Shown piece after piece: positions 8,466-21,735 of a stretch of DNA of 64,000 nt. The notes under the pieces were generated by a model. The model was not told the origin of the DNA and ran no database searches. It worked only from the letters and a program-made list of their open reading frames with translations. Origin of the DNA: Neodontobutis hainanensis (Eukaryota > Chordata > Actinopteri > Gobiiformes > Odontobutidae). A program made the translations under genes and the position numbers. Every line of letters begins with the position of its first letter. The stretch's first letter is position 1. The stretch covers positions 16,083,501 to 16,147,500 of the forward strand of contig JALDNG010000015.1 of the NCBI GenBank assembly GCA_024349245.1. Direction: 5' to 3'.

Positions 8466-11043
8466 AAATAGGTATAATTTTTGGTTTAAAAATACATTTT
8501 GACGGTAAACCTGTCACATTTATGTCAGAGGACTTGTGATTGGTTTTGACAATTATAGCTTCTCCAATAATTAGCTAAAGGGTAGCTAACTGTCTTACAT
8601 TTCTTCAAACGGCAATGCAAACTATAGCTAGGAATATTTGAATTGAAACATTATCAATTGACATTTACAAATTTAACAATTATACTCTCATTAGTCAAGC
8701 ACTTAAGACAAGGATGACCTAATTTTAACCATGGTTGTATTAAAACAGAAAAATAACATTGTACAATTGGGGCTAAGTTGGCTAGCTGTTGGCTTACATA
8801 CCAAGCCTTACCTTTTATAGGACAAAATACTGTAGCCTACCTCTTGAAACAGGCCTCTGTGTAAGTGCCCTTGGTGTTTTGTAGCATTAAGTAAATTTAC
8901 TAAATGTAGGCATTGTTTCAAGGCCTGAGAAGCACTTGAATGTATTTGTAGATTTTATTATACATCCATGGAGTCAGATCACATGATTTGCCCAGGGCTT
9001 TCAGTTTTCCCGCCTGGAAAGGTCAAAGGTCGAGCTTTTGACTGCACCCATTGACAAATGACAAATGACTGCACCAAGCTGTAAATAACCATTCCTCCAG
9101 ACAAGTGAGAGTATTGTAAAACAATCATATAAAGACTTTACAAATGTTTTAAGGGGACTGTTTGAAATGGCCTAGACATTTTCCGACATGACAGAACCTA
9201 ATTAAAGGATTAAATAAAAAGGAACTATGTGATCATTGATCTAAAAGTCTTGACGACTCATAATGAATCAGATGGCCTGAGATTTATTTTGGAGCTAAAT
9301 AATAGTGCTTTATAGAACAGCAGCATCCTGTTAAAATATTATTTTGGCGGACAGGATGTAACATATTGCTTTTTTAGTCTTAGGGATGTGTAGACATTCC
9401 ATGTTCTCATTCGTGATGCAGAAACTGCTTGAGCGCCTTTAGGCCAGACATTGATATTTCTTTTCCAGTTCCTGCGCTGACCCGGGTCTGCAGTCATGTG
9501 AAACGCAGGTCTCTGTGATTTTGCAAAATGACCACCACCAACATATGGTCCACATTGCCACAGAAGAGAGCAGCACAAAGAGTGAAGCAATGTGACTGAC
9601 GAATGTCCACACATATGTCAGAACAACTTTGGACATTTTTTATTATTAAATAATATATTATTATTACCATTAAACATATATTAAATGTACCAAACTGCAC
9701 AAAGAAACCCCATTGAAGCTCTATTGGTGTAGTTCAGACTTGTGCCTGTCATAATAGTTAAGCCTCCCCACATACTGTACTGATCAAAACTGCATAGCTA
9801 AAGATGGGAGTGATGTTTTACAACTGCAGAGCCATATGCAGCTCTGCAGGACAGGGATTGTTGCATTGTGACAGTAATTGGAGAGAGAGGAGAGAGGAGG
9901 AGACACAGACAGTGCGATGACACTTGAGAAATGAGATCTAACTCGAGCCCAGTGCCAGTCCTGACAGCCCGAGTCCTCTGCAGCCATTCTCCTGCTCCAC
10001 TCTTTTGTCTGAATCCTTTTCAGCGTCTCCGAGCCAAACCTGTTCCCCTTCAAAACCCTTCTTGCACGTGATGGGAGTCCTCTGTTGAGCGGCTGCTGTC
10101 TCTTTTTTATCTGTCCATCCATCCATCGGCTCCTCCTCGGTCCTCTCTATTGGCAGAGCGTTTTTCTTTTCCTTTCGATCATCTTGGCCCATAAAACTTC
10201 AGGAGGAGGGTGAGCAGGCTGCGTTTTCAGGGCTGGCTACACCGCTATGTGTGCACTGACTTGGACTAATGCTATTCACGCCTCACATTTGCTCGCCAGG
10301 TCCCATGAAAAGGGACGGCCACTGCAGCCTTTCTCAAACTCACGACAAAGAGGCATCATTCATCAGGCTGCAGAGTGAAGAGGAGTGGCAGAGTCTCATC
10401 CCGCTACTTTGGGTAGCATCATGTTTGGGTCGAATTGTCTTTTTCAATAGGATCTTTTTTATTCTGGCAAGGTCATGGATGTTGTATAGTTTGAAAAACA
10501 GCAGCTTGCAAGGCGAAAATGAAAAAAGCTGGAGCTAGACTTTTGTTTGTGAAGGTTCTCATTCATCCCAGTTGTTTAGAAATAGGCATCAGGACATCGT
10601 TTTAGGACTTGGGCATCGTCATTTTCGAATGCATTTTGCAACATCTCTTTGTGCACAGTAACTACAGTGATTAATTTGTAAAACTGGAGGTGGGGAAACA
10701 CAGAGAGAATGTTTAGGGGAAGTACTCCCTCAGCATCAAGAAGGAAAATAAGATAATGGAACATATGAATCATAAAGACTGAATTATAGCTTTTCGTGTC
10801 TAAATGATGCAATTTTAACAAACTAATGGACAATTTCCACAGACTAAGTTATAATTCAGAGTTACTTTTTATTTAAACATCAACTTTAGTTTAAAAAATT
10901 CTCCTGAAAAACAAGAGGTGCCAGATCCAGTCAAACAGATCCCGGTCCCAGTTTAGGAGGTGGGGGAATATATATTTTCCCATGTTCCCCTATAAATTAA
11001 GCACTGATTACATACAAATGTTCTCACAAGTCCAGCAGACCTT
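8466..11043. other. Intergenic DNA
   Basis: No exon recognised. It includes the receptor-type direct repeat at 9020-9032, a purine-rich GAGAGAGAGGAGAGAGG tract near 9881-9900, and a moderately GC-rich stretch at 9930-10430 that could be regulatory. Short frames on both strands have no recognisable product. Confidence 0.5.
9020..9032 (+). promoter_or_regulatory. Nuclear-receptor DR1-like site
   Basis: AGGTCA a AGGTCG is a near-perfect direct repeat with a one-base spacer, the HNF4/RXR/COUP-TF type. It is followed at 9052 by a duplicated TGACAAA. Function is inferred only from the motif. Confidence 0.35.
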
Positions 11044-11302
11044 AAAGATAAAATAAGACTTTATTGATCCCACAGAGGGGAAATTCACAGTTAATAAAGC
11101 AAATTATTAGGGAGAAGGGCAAGTAAAACAAAACAACAAAACAGTAGCAATCTATATACATATTTACAAAGTAATAAGAAAAATAGACATACTGGGTTAT
11201 TGTTGTAGATGTGTGTTATAGTGTCTAACTGCAGCAGGTAAGAATGACCTGTGGTAGCGCGCCTTCCTACTCTGTGGGTGTCGTAGTCTGCCACTAAGTT
11301 GA
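11044..11302 (-). repeat. LINE 3'-end fragment (L2/CR1/Rex1-like)
   Basis: Reads on the minus strand. The 3' tail is at low coordinates (GACTTTATTGATCCCACAG plus GGGGAAATTCACAG), and the body extends to blocks typical of teleost LINE 3' ends: AGAATGACCTGTGGTAGCGC (11242-11261) and GTCTGCCACTAAG. There is no open frame left. It is 5'-truncated, as is usual for LINE insertions. Confidence 0.75.
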
Positions 11303-14300
11303 GAACAACATTATTGGTTGATCTGATAGAAAATGATTACTTTGCATAAACAAACAACAATGTTTAACTGGTTTTAGTAATACCTTACAACACAAGGTAA
11401 TAAAGACAGTACCACAGCCACCATTATTGTTTGTCAGTATTATAAACATCTGCATGCTTGTTGCACAAAACACTAAAGGCCCTGAGGTCTCTGAGGTCTG
11501 GACCTCTGGATTTTGTCCGATTATGTTCAACAAAGACCACTCTTTTAAAATCCAGATTCACATGGACATATGGCAATATACACATACTGTATTCAGTAAT
11601 GTACAGTCTGCTTGGTTCTTGACTTTTTTCATACTTACAGTATCTTTAACCAGTCTCCTTGATATCATATATTCTCCTTTTATGTGTGTAGACTAATTAT
11701 CATTTTTCTTCTCTCAAATACCTTTAAAACCCAAAGATTTGATTAAGCACCAAACCTTTCTTGAAAGTAGGTTTTGGAGCTCAGTGGCTGGGATGTCATC
11801 ACGTGTAAATATGCTTTCAAAGCATTAAAAACATTTCACCAAACATTTTAACTAAAGATAAAAAGTGGAAGAAATCATTCACATGTGAATGTCTTCAAGC
11901 TTTCAAACTATGTTGAGATGCCTTTTTTCCGAATTACTTTAGTTTGACTTTTGTTAACGCTGAGTCCTGTGGCTTACAGCCTTTATTCATTCTGGCGGAT
12001 TGCTTTACAAAAAGAACAAAAAGAATTTGAAAAGAGATATGGATTTATAACCATACTCCCAGGTCACAAAGCTATCATTAATCTTCACCTTTCCTTGACT
12101 GCTCCTTCACATTGAGTCCAAAGCTTTAGAGTCCTGTTGGCATCTCTTAACAATACCCAGAATGCCGCTGGGCCTTGTCAGCCTGTCCTAATTTGTGGCT
12201 GCCTTCCCGGGGTTGAATTGAGCCACTGCTGGCTGCTTGACCTGCTGTATTCTGTTGGCGGATTAGCAACATCTTTTAGTCTACATGCAGGGCAACAGCA
12301 ATGGGCCGATACGCAGGCTGCAATTACGCAGCAGGACGGGCCTCCTCGGACAAACACACACACCAATGTATAGAGAGATGCATGGAGCTAGAGCTGGCCC
12401 AAAAAGCAAAAAGAGGCAGGTGATGTGGAGGTCGGCTGCTTTGAACAGGACTTAGGAAAAAGAGAGGGAGAGTAAAGGGAAGGGAAACTGTCGCACTGTG
12501 GGTTTAGGGTTTTGTGCCTCACAGCAGGTTTCTGTCTGCATTGTGTACACAGCACAAGTCAGTGCATAGATGCCTGCCTCAGCTTAGCTTTAAATAGCAG
12601 CCACTGTATCCCATCATTTGATTTGAATGGCAACAAAGATAAATAAAAAATCCATCCATGTGAATTTGATAAGTTGGTTGGACCATATATGATGGCAAAG
12701 AAACAAGCAAGGTTTTAATGCTAATTTGGTGACTCTATTAATATATATTGTAAAGTGGCATTTTTTGTGGGTTTAAATACAAATCCCTCAAAGCACAATG
12801 CTTGCAAGGTGAGTTTGAGTAAAGTTGCTTAAAATCTTAACATTTAGCCAAAGATGTTTTTCAGGCTTGACTCTCTGCAGTTCACTGTTTGGTCTATATA
12901 CACAATCATTTTCTAATAAAGGCCTGAGAAACTCATAATCAAGGCTTTCCCAATAGCACTTTCTCCAGAATGAGTACCTATACCAAGTACAGATATGAGT
13001 ATGTCCTCAGTATGTCCTTTATTTGACAGTTTCAGTGAAAGCAGATAGTTGTGGCACAGGGGAGAGCTTGCAGCTGTACAACATGTATTGTATTTGACAG
13101 GAGCAGTCACAGTACCATTCATTCATGAAAAGCTTAAGGGACAGAGCTGCTACAAATATAGATAAAATGCAGAGGACAACCTTTGGTCAGGACTAAACAC
13201 AAAGATGCATCTGCACAGTGCGACACAAAAGACCTAAACATCAACAGCAGATATGCAGCAGGTCAAGCGCAGATCAGAATTGGCAGTGCGCTGCAAACAC
13301 GCTGAATGCACACAAAGCCTTGAATGATGGGAATAAGGGGAATTGGCAAACGTAACATGGCTTCCTGCCATCTTCCCTTGCTCCCTCCTTTAGTTTCACA
13401 ACAGATGTATGTCCCAAGAAGACACTGTCAGTTGCACAAGAAAAGGAGGAAATTTGTCAACAAAGACACACACCGAAGAAACAGCGCTCTCTAAGTCAGC
13501 ATCTGAGTTAACAATGATGACATACGCCCAAAGAGGAGGGCATCTCTCACCATCGCTATGGAAACATGTCCTTCCCCTCCCCAGGACTATTCTTATGGCA
13601 TATACACGCACACCGTTGTCAGCTGCAGGCCAGGCGCTGTCTGAGCCCAGATGGTAGCGAACTGCATAACTCACTTATCTGTCTCAGGCCTCTAAAGGAA
13701 TGCCTAAAGGCCTCTCCAATTCCCCGTGGACGTCACCAAAAACAGAGAGTGAGAGGCTCACCATCTGCTCACAGACACAGTGGGTACCCCCCTTTCCTGT
13801 CCGTCCCCCAAAACCATCCCTCCTCTTTCTACCTTCAACCCCCAAAACAGTCTTTATGATCGGTACGTGGTTGTTCCTAAAGAGTCACTGCAGGGGGATG
13901 GGATGGGCCCACCCCGAGGTGAACGAGTTCTGATGATAACAGAAGTAGTAAAAACACAAACACTATCTGCCTGAGATATATAGTTATTGCATTCCTTAAA
14001 CTGCAGTCCTGGGTCTAGGCCTGGTTTTGGTGTGGTGCTACCTTTAGGTTATAGTCCTGGTTTTAGACTTCATATTCCACATGAGAAATATTTGGCTTTA
14101 TGATGGTTTAAATTAGTAATCTTAGTTTGGGATTGAATGTTGATATAGAGTCTTTATTTTAGATAAATTAGAGAGCAATCAATAGCACCTTTCATTCAAG
14201 GGCTTTACAAATAATCAGCAAAAGCATTAAAAAGACAACAGATTGTTTATTTTATTACTTTTGACACAATGCAAAAATAGAATAAAACAAAGTTGAAAGC

Positions 14301-17230
14301 AATACTAAAATACAAATTTAAATACAATAGTAAAAGTGTGGAAACTTCATGTAACATAGACTAAAAGAATGTTCAGTCATCACCAAGGTTTTCCCAGAGT
14401 CTTGAAGTGTAGTGACTTAAAGCTGCCTCACACGATGTTTTTAATCCTGCTTTGTTTGACGGTCAGCAGTGAGGAGCAAAGGGATATTCACTTATAGCAT
14501 GTCTCTTAGATTATTAAGTACATGTAGTGCCCTAAAAGCCATTATAGCCAGTGTAGAGATTTTAAATTGGGTGTAAAGTATGCAACATGCTGCTACATTT
14601 TTTTTTGTTTTAAGTAATGTACTGTATGGTGTTTTTTGTAAGACCAGAGAAGTGTGTTTTTTTGGAAGACCATGAGGAGAGCTGTTTGTATGAGACAGTG
14701 CAGTGGTAACCAGGAAAAGAGATTGCTTTGTACACATTGGTCTGGGACAGGACCATCCAAGGGTCATCAGGTTCATACAACGCTATGTGCAGACTTTATA
14801 TTTTAATTTTTCTGTTTAAACATGGTATAAAATGTGTGAAATTAGTGTTTTAAGGTTTGAACTTGAATGGTGTAATGACAGAAAACAACATTATTAACAT
14901 TCTCTTAGTATAAACAAATGGGATTTTAGTTGTATGGACAGATGTCTCTCCTTGAAAGTACAGACAGGTCAGGGCCTTTTTGTGAACTTGAAATAGTAGT
15001 TAGAAAAAATAGCCTCCAGTAAACATTAGCAAGAAAGACTACCTCATCAAGCAGTTTTCCAGTAGCAGCTCTGATGTCACACGTGTCTCATGAAAAGACA
15101 CACTTGAAATTACTTTAAACACACGCCATGCCTTTATCTCAGCGCCAACTCTTAACTCTCACTCTCTAATCCACCGATTAAACACCGCAGACTCTTTCTT
15201 GCCTTAACGCTCAATGCTTTTTTTGGTTTAGAGCCGTTTGATGGTGTCTGCCGAGTTGCACCACCCACAGAGGCAAGTGGGGCTCAGGTGCGACGCTGGC
15301 CACATGTGTTTTTGTGTGGTCTGTGCTCACGCTCTGAACACAATCAGATGGGCTTTAAAACAGATGGCCTTGGACATTAACACACACTAAACAGTAAAGG
15401 TGGTTCACAGGCTGAGTGAGGACAGGCTGGAAAAAAAAGTTACAATAAAGAAATAAAGAGACTGGACCATGCACTTGAAGAGATGTGAGCGTTATGCTTT
15501 ATCCTCACTTCATGACTTTTTCTTAAACTTATGCACAATCAGTCAAATCTGAGCTTTCAGGAACAAATGCTGCATTCATGGTCTATGTTTCTAAAATAGA
15601 AAAAGAGTTGTGTTTATGGGACATGCTTTCATTTTCGAAAGACATGTTATTTTTCAACAACTAACATGATAATTTGTTAGATTTGTTCTAGAAGTAAACA
15701 GGGCTTTCCTGTCAGATTTAACGTTAGTTTTCACATACTAATTCTCTTTAGTTTAGTAAATGTACCTAACTGTTAAGGGATAAATATATTAATAGTTACC
15801 TCAAACATTTCCTTTTAAACAAGGAATAAGTTGATTTACTTAAGCTTACACAAATTAATTACACATAGCCTACTTTAATGCCTTGTCAATGTCAATGTAG
15901 CTTCAGGTAGGACATTTTTAACCCTTGTTCCCGAATTCTTTTTCTGACTTATTATTTTGAAACTTTCCCAGGAGCACAAAGAGTGGGAAAAATATAAAAA
16001 TCCCAACTAAAATTGCTGGGCATCCGTTTCACTTTCAGAGAGCACTATGGAATGTTCCCGGTCGCCTAGCAACTAAGACGTTTTGCTAGCAACTGCTAGC
16101 TAATGCTACATTGGTATTTTTAACATACACAACACACTAAATTGTTTACATTACACAGTGAAAAAAATTATATCACAATTTTTACTCTTACTATTGTTTA
16201 GTTGCATGTGATGTACAGAGATTAAGTTATCAAATACTAATATTGTATTACCTTTTTATGCAGTTCTAGTGTAGACCTAGTTACTATAGTTTACAATGTT
16301 GTGCTGTAATGTGCTGTAATTCTTCACTGTGAACTCACTGAACCTCTTTACTACAAGACTTGGTCAAACTGGGGTTTTCCCTTGATGTTACGAGTTTTTG
16401 CAAGCACTGTGTAATGCTATGACTAAACGCTGACTCATTTGACATTGGCTAATTTATTGGCCTTTGGAAACCGATTCTATTTTTAACCAAAAGGGCCCTT
16501 TTAGCAGCAGTGGGCAGACATACCACACCCACACACCAACTCCACATCTAAGGCTGTAGATTTATTTGCAATGAAGGCCACTGACCGTCATTAATGGGTT
16601 CAAACCAGTAAACCAATGAGTTAGCTCAACACACAAAAGCTTTAGCTGCATTATTTTACACCACATAGAATCTGAGAAAGATTCCCCGCAAAAAAACACA
16701 GAAGAATGGAGACATTTACGAAGATTATCTCATAAAAACAGCACGATATTGAAAGCAAGTCATTACAGAGCATGGTGTGGGCACTAGTAGAATTAGACAA
16801 TTAGATAAGAAAAGTGGGACTTGAACTAATACAATATAGTCTCATTATTCACTTCTTCCAATATGCTCTTTTTTTAATCATTTTAAAATGTCAAATTAAG
16901 TCTGTGTATTTACCTGTGGGGCCAAACTCCTTATGAATGCAACAAAGATAAAAAACATGAAAGTGTTTCCTGTTGCAGTGGCTTTATTTATAGTTTAAAC
17001 CACAATAACTGTTTTGGTTTCACGCAGCAAATGTCCAAAATAACCACACGACCTGAAGTGACTTGCTTCAACTGCAATATTTGTGCCAGATGTCAACTTA
17101 CTGCTTTGAGAGTCAGAAAAATATTTTCATCAGAATTTTGTTTATTTTTTGTTAAGTTAAGTTTAAAGCTACCTTCAAATATTTTATTCAGCTTATACTA
17201 TATTATATACTCATATAAGCCTGATATCCA
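11303..17230. other. Intergenic DNA
   Basis: No gene recognised. There are moderately GC-rich, high-complexity islands at 12060-12560, 13380-13950 and 15050-15420, with AT-rich DNA between them. The longest frames (78-97 codons) show no domain and lack splice context. The segment at 13990-14090 has repeated CCTGG/CCTGGTTTT motifs resembling part of 57560-57600, perhaps an old repeat. Confidence 0.45.
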
Positions 17231-17236
17231 GCATCT

Positions 17237-17273
17237 GTGCAGAGGTGCAGAGGTGCAGAAATGCAGAGGTGCG
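17237..17273. repeat. Short 8-bp tandem repeat
   Basis: GTGCAGAG is repeated about four times with minor changes (GTGCAGAA, ATGCAGAG). It has no evident function. Confidence 0.7.
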
Positions 17274-17765
17274 AGTAAGTACATGAAGCCTCTGCCCCAG
17301 TCGCAGCTCTATAAATAACGCTTTTAGACAGGCGTCGCTTGTACAAGACAAATGTTAAGTCTCAACTTGTGGCATCACTCTTCCGCGAGACTGGACAAAA
17401 CACGTGGAACAAATGGCACCAGCCAAATGGAGGGGCAATAAGGCGAGGGGGCCCAGTGTGAAGTGTGTGTTGATAAAGTATAGCTCCTCAGATGGGACGC
17501 GGTGTGTGTGGATTTTGCAGAGTGAATGGGGATTGTGTGTTTTCAAAAGAGGGGGGTGTCTCATTATTGCGACAGTGAATGTCCGAGACCCCTGTGAGTG
17601 AGGCGTGTGTGTGCGCATGTGGGAGTGTGCACGGGTGTCACAACAGGACGAGTGAGGAAAGGCACACTGTCGGTTCAAGTATGCCCCCATGTGACTGCGA
17701 CGAGAAGTCACTTTGAAATATCAGCAGTTTTTAGAGTCAAAGTATAGTTTTTATTATATCTATTT

Positions 17766-17767
<2 letters not shown>

Positions 17768-17809
<42 letters not shown>
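17768..17809. repeat. (TA)n microsatellite
   Basis: An uninterrupted TA dinucleotide run of about 20 copies in an AT-rich flank. Confidence 0.95.
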
Positions 17810-17811
<2 letters not shown>

Positions 17812-20800
17812 CCATTGACTTTTGTCTCAGTTTATGTTCTGACAGTTGATCAAAAAGTTAATCTTATCACATTGAGTAATTACTCATAATACACTTTATA
17901 TTAGAACAATACAAATTTTTCGATTTTGAATAAAAATGTGATTATATAATAGAAGTTTTTATAATCCAAAAATCACTCTTAAAGTCTTCAATGCTACTAA
18001 TAATATTAATTTGATGATGTGATGGTTTATTTCTTTTTTGGTCAGTTCTGAACATATTATTTTGTTATTTTTGATATGGAATTGTTAAGAATTATTAAAA
18101 AATGTCATGTTTGTTTTGTTGGTTGGTTTTTCTTGTAAACAATAAACAAAAATATGTAATTTGTATTCGTTTGTCTCTGTCTAATGCAGCCACAGCTTTT
18201 TAAACACAAAAAAGATTTTTCCACAAATATTTTGTGATTGTGTTAAATTTTTAAGGGTGTCCGAGAACTTTTTTCACAACTGTTTAAACAGTATATGTGA
18301 TTTTAATTTCTTTTTTTCTTTTTTTAGAGTTACTTAGATGAGTCTCATGAGAAATGAAGTGACTTTTTGTATAGTTTGATCTTTTGCTTTAGTGGTTATT
18401 ACAACTATTATTGTTTTAATGGAACATATTGTCTTAGGTTTTTTAAATGAAAATTAAGCTAAATTATTATTACACATTATATTCTTGCAAATGAATTATG
18501 TTTATGGTGAAGTATGTTTCCATTTGTTTTTATGGTTCCACATATTTATTTGGTTTTGTAGTGACACAATGGTGTAATGGCCTCAGGTTAATCCCTGGTC
18601 ATGTTCTCAAGTTTATTGGAGCCACGCAAATAGCTTCAAATGCTTAAACAAGGTGACTCTTAAAAAAAGCTGAGTCTTTAATGCTCTAAGCTACGTTAAT
18701 TTCATTCGGTGCCGACAAATAGAAATGACTTCTATTTGTTGGCATTTTTCTGTTGAAGTCTGCTTTCTTAAGTCTTACTGTCTTTACAGTGCACTATTGC
18801 ATTCTATCATATTAGTTTTGAATACTGGGTTGGTTTGAACACTGTAATGTGGTGAGAGTTTAGCTTTAATCCTCTTTCCTCTCCAGAGTTTTTGGTTTGT
18901 GTGGTATGGATGTTTTGCTGTAAAAGGGGAAAGATGGCAGCGGCAGGCATTTGTCCTCCCAGAGCCCCGTTTCCTCCCGTAGCTGTTGTAGTGGAGCCCA
19001 CAAACAGACCTCTGGCAGCAGCAGTAGCCGACTTGTTCAGCCTGTAGACGTGGTGGTATACCGCATCTCCATCGGCATTTAGCAAAAACTCCCATCCACA
19101 AAAGGCTTGCTTTGGTCTTTGACTCCTGAATCATACATTGTCAGAGTAAGAATTTTTTTTGAGTCTGTAAATAGGCTGATATCGTCTGAGCAGTAGGCGC
19201 CATCTCGTGCAGTGACTGGTTTCAAGTGTAACAGTGGAAAAGTGTCAGCTGACATTGTATTCTTTGAAAACTGCAACAAGTTTCTGGCCACATAAAACAT
19301 AGACTTTTGATTTGTGTTGCTCCCATGCTTATATGAATAAAAACAAAACAAAACAAAAAAATTGTTCCTTTATTAAAATGGATTTGTATCTTCTTTGATA
19401 ATGTCACCCATAAAACGGTATATATACTACTCTTACAATATGGTACATATTTGACATATTAAGCTGTCAAAAATGAATAGTACTTGCATTTCCCATCAGT
19501 GCTGTGGAGCTTGACCCTAAAAACATTATTAACTGTATCCCTAACTGAGCCGTGTTACATACAAGAGGATTTTCACCTCTTTATTTAAAGCAGTTCAACA
19601 AAGAAGACAAGTGTTAAGATTTAAAGTCCCCAGCTTCGAGAGACACTTACATAGCTGTTTGAGAAGGAGGCCCAGTAAAAGTAAGCAAACAAAGCCACTG
19701 GGACTGAGATATTGTGTGTTTATTTTTGGATAAGAAAACACAAATCAACTTTTTTTTGTTTTGCTCTGGCCTTATCAGATGGCTGTAATGAGCGAGGTTC
19801 GGTACAGGGGTCTAAGAATCAGAGAGCGCTGTTATCGTGAACACAAAACTTCAAAACCAACCATAATAAACATCTTTAAAGCCAGATCCAACCGGCCCCC
19901 TTTAATCTCCGGCCCTCGTTCAGGATTATGGCTGTATTTCGTGAGAGAGCGCCTTGGCTTTATCACATTAGGAACCCCAAATCTTTTATCTCACAAGTGT
20001 AGAATCAAATTTCCGAACATGTTTTCTCGAGTGGAAAAAGTTAAACCTTTCATGTCGCCACAGTGTCACATCTGGGATATGACTGAGGTCTGTGTCAGAT
20101 GTGGCTCTTAATTAGCCTCCACTGCTGGTCCCCCACCTCCCTGTCCTCCCTGTAGTCTTTTATGGACTGACATACACCAGTTGCCTTACACAATAATCAT
20201 GTAAGAAAGTGTTTATGGAAAAGGTTTTGCAAAATGATCCACAAATGTCTTTTTTTAGTGAAAAGAAAACAGATTTTAAAAAATAATGTCTGAAGTAGTG
20301 AATGCTACATTGTTGATTGTTTCCAAATTGATAAATGTGTGACTCGTAAAATAAAAGTGAGTGCTGTAAAGTTTCAAATTTACAAAACAAGAGCTTGAAA
20401 ACATTGATTCTAATAAACACTAACTTTGTTTTCAATAAAGTAGTGCATTTGGCATACTTTCTTTTTTGAATATACAGAAATTATAAACAAGACAAGATTT
20501 ATTTTTCAATTTTCATTTACACTTGAGGATTCTCTATCGTCCAATCAACAGTTGAGCCAAATGGTTGTTTAGCTCAACTTTTTAGTAACCATACTTCACT
20601 TTTGGAGCCACAGCAGAGGGGCCGCTCTGGTAGGGTATACTTTTATGGGAAAGATGCAAAGCTATCCTTCTGCCACTGAAAAGTAACAGTAATATTTGAT
20701 GGAAATAAAATGTGTTGCTCATTGTACAGATCCTTCCAGTTTGGTATGGCCCTTGTCATCTGCATTCAGTATATCTTTGTCAAAAATGCTGTATGGTATT

Positions 20801-21489
20801 AAAAAGACGATAGCAAATTCAAGTTGGCCACATAAAACTCTTCCTAAAGGTATCCATACATCTGTAACCTTCAGTCTCTGTTTATTTGCTTCTTTGCAGT
20901 TAATGGTAATTTTTCTTTGTGATGAGGAAACTTGACTATAGACCTGTTACTTCAAAGGCTAAGTCTTTCTGTGTAGCAAAGCTCAATTGAGAAAACACAA
21001 CTAATTGCATTTGTCTGTTCTTTCTGAAGTTTGAAGTAGCTCAGTTGCACACAGGCGACAACTACACTCTATAAACACAGAACAGGGTGGATTTGTGGCC
21101 AGTGCGATCAAAGTTCCTGTTCTGCTGCTGTGAATGTGAGTACTGGGCCCACGAGGTAATGTATGGGTTCTGTTATCGTAACTCTTTATGACTGTAACCG
21201 CTGCACAGTTTGACTAATGAACATGATGAAAAAATATTTTCCTCTCTGACGCACTGAAACAGGTCGCTGTGTTTGGTCTGTTTATTAGGACAGATGTTAA
21301 AGATGAAAGTTTCTATTCAGGAATAGGTTTTCCATTCAAGATGCCTTTTAAGTTGCTTGTCAAAATGACTTCGGTGTTTCCAACCAAACCAAAAGACGTT
21401 TAGTGTTACATTAAAGAGGTGTTTAGGTGCATATACTGAATAAAAAAACGTCCCTAACGTGCTAAATAAGCAACTCTAAACCATATTAT
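17810..21489. other. Intergenic DNA with one enhancer-like block
   Basis: 17810-19750 and 20160-21489 are AT-rich with no gene. The block 19760-20130 is different: high complexity, more CpG, few simple repeats, with a homeodomain-type CTTAATTAGC at about 20108. The 116-codon frame over it starts with TTG, has no recognisable domain and is probably chance. The block is a candidate conserved non-coding element. Confidence 0.4.
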
Positions 21490-21735
21490 TCCAAATCAAA
21501 TCAACTTTATTAATCCCTAAGGGGAAATTTTAGTTGTTAGGTCTCTTCAAATTAGTTGATTCAGATTTCTTCTGTTATTGACTGATTGATTGTAGAGTCT
21601 TATGGCAGACAAGATGAAGGAGTTTTTGTGGCCTTCCGTCCTGCAGCTCACTGATCTCAGACGTCCACTGACTGCTGTCTGTTGTTCAAGTGCAAAGAAT
21701 GGGATGGTCCATGTTGTTCAGTACACAAATATCTA
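21490..21735 (-). repeat. LINE 3'-end fragment (same group as 11044-11302)
   Basis: On the minus strand the tail TCAACTTTATTAATCCCTAAGG plus GGGAAATTTTAG is a diverged copy of the ACTTTATTGATCCC tail. The region then reads through GATGAAGGAGTTTTTGTGGC and GGGATGGTCCATGTTGTTCAG, blocks I recall from teleost LINE 3' ends. It is truncated and non-coding. Confidence 0.65.

Noticed and set aside
19761..20111. 116-codon plus-strand frame
   Set aside because: It starts with TTG, has no recognisable domain and no splice context; the block is better explained as a non-coding island.
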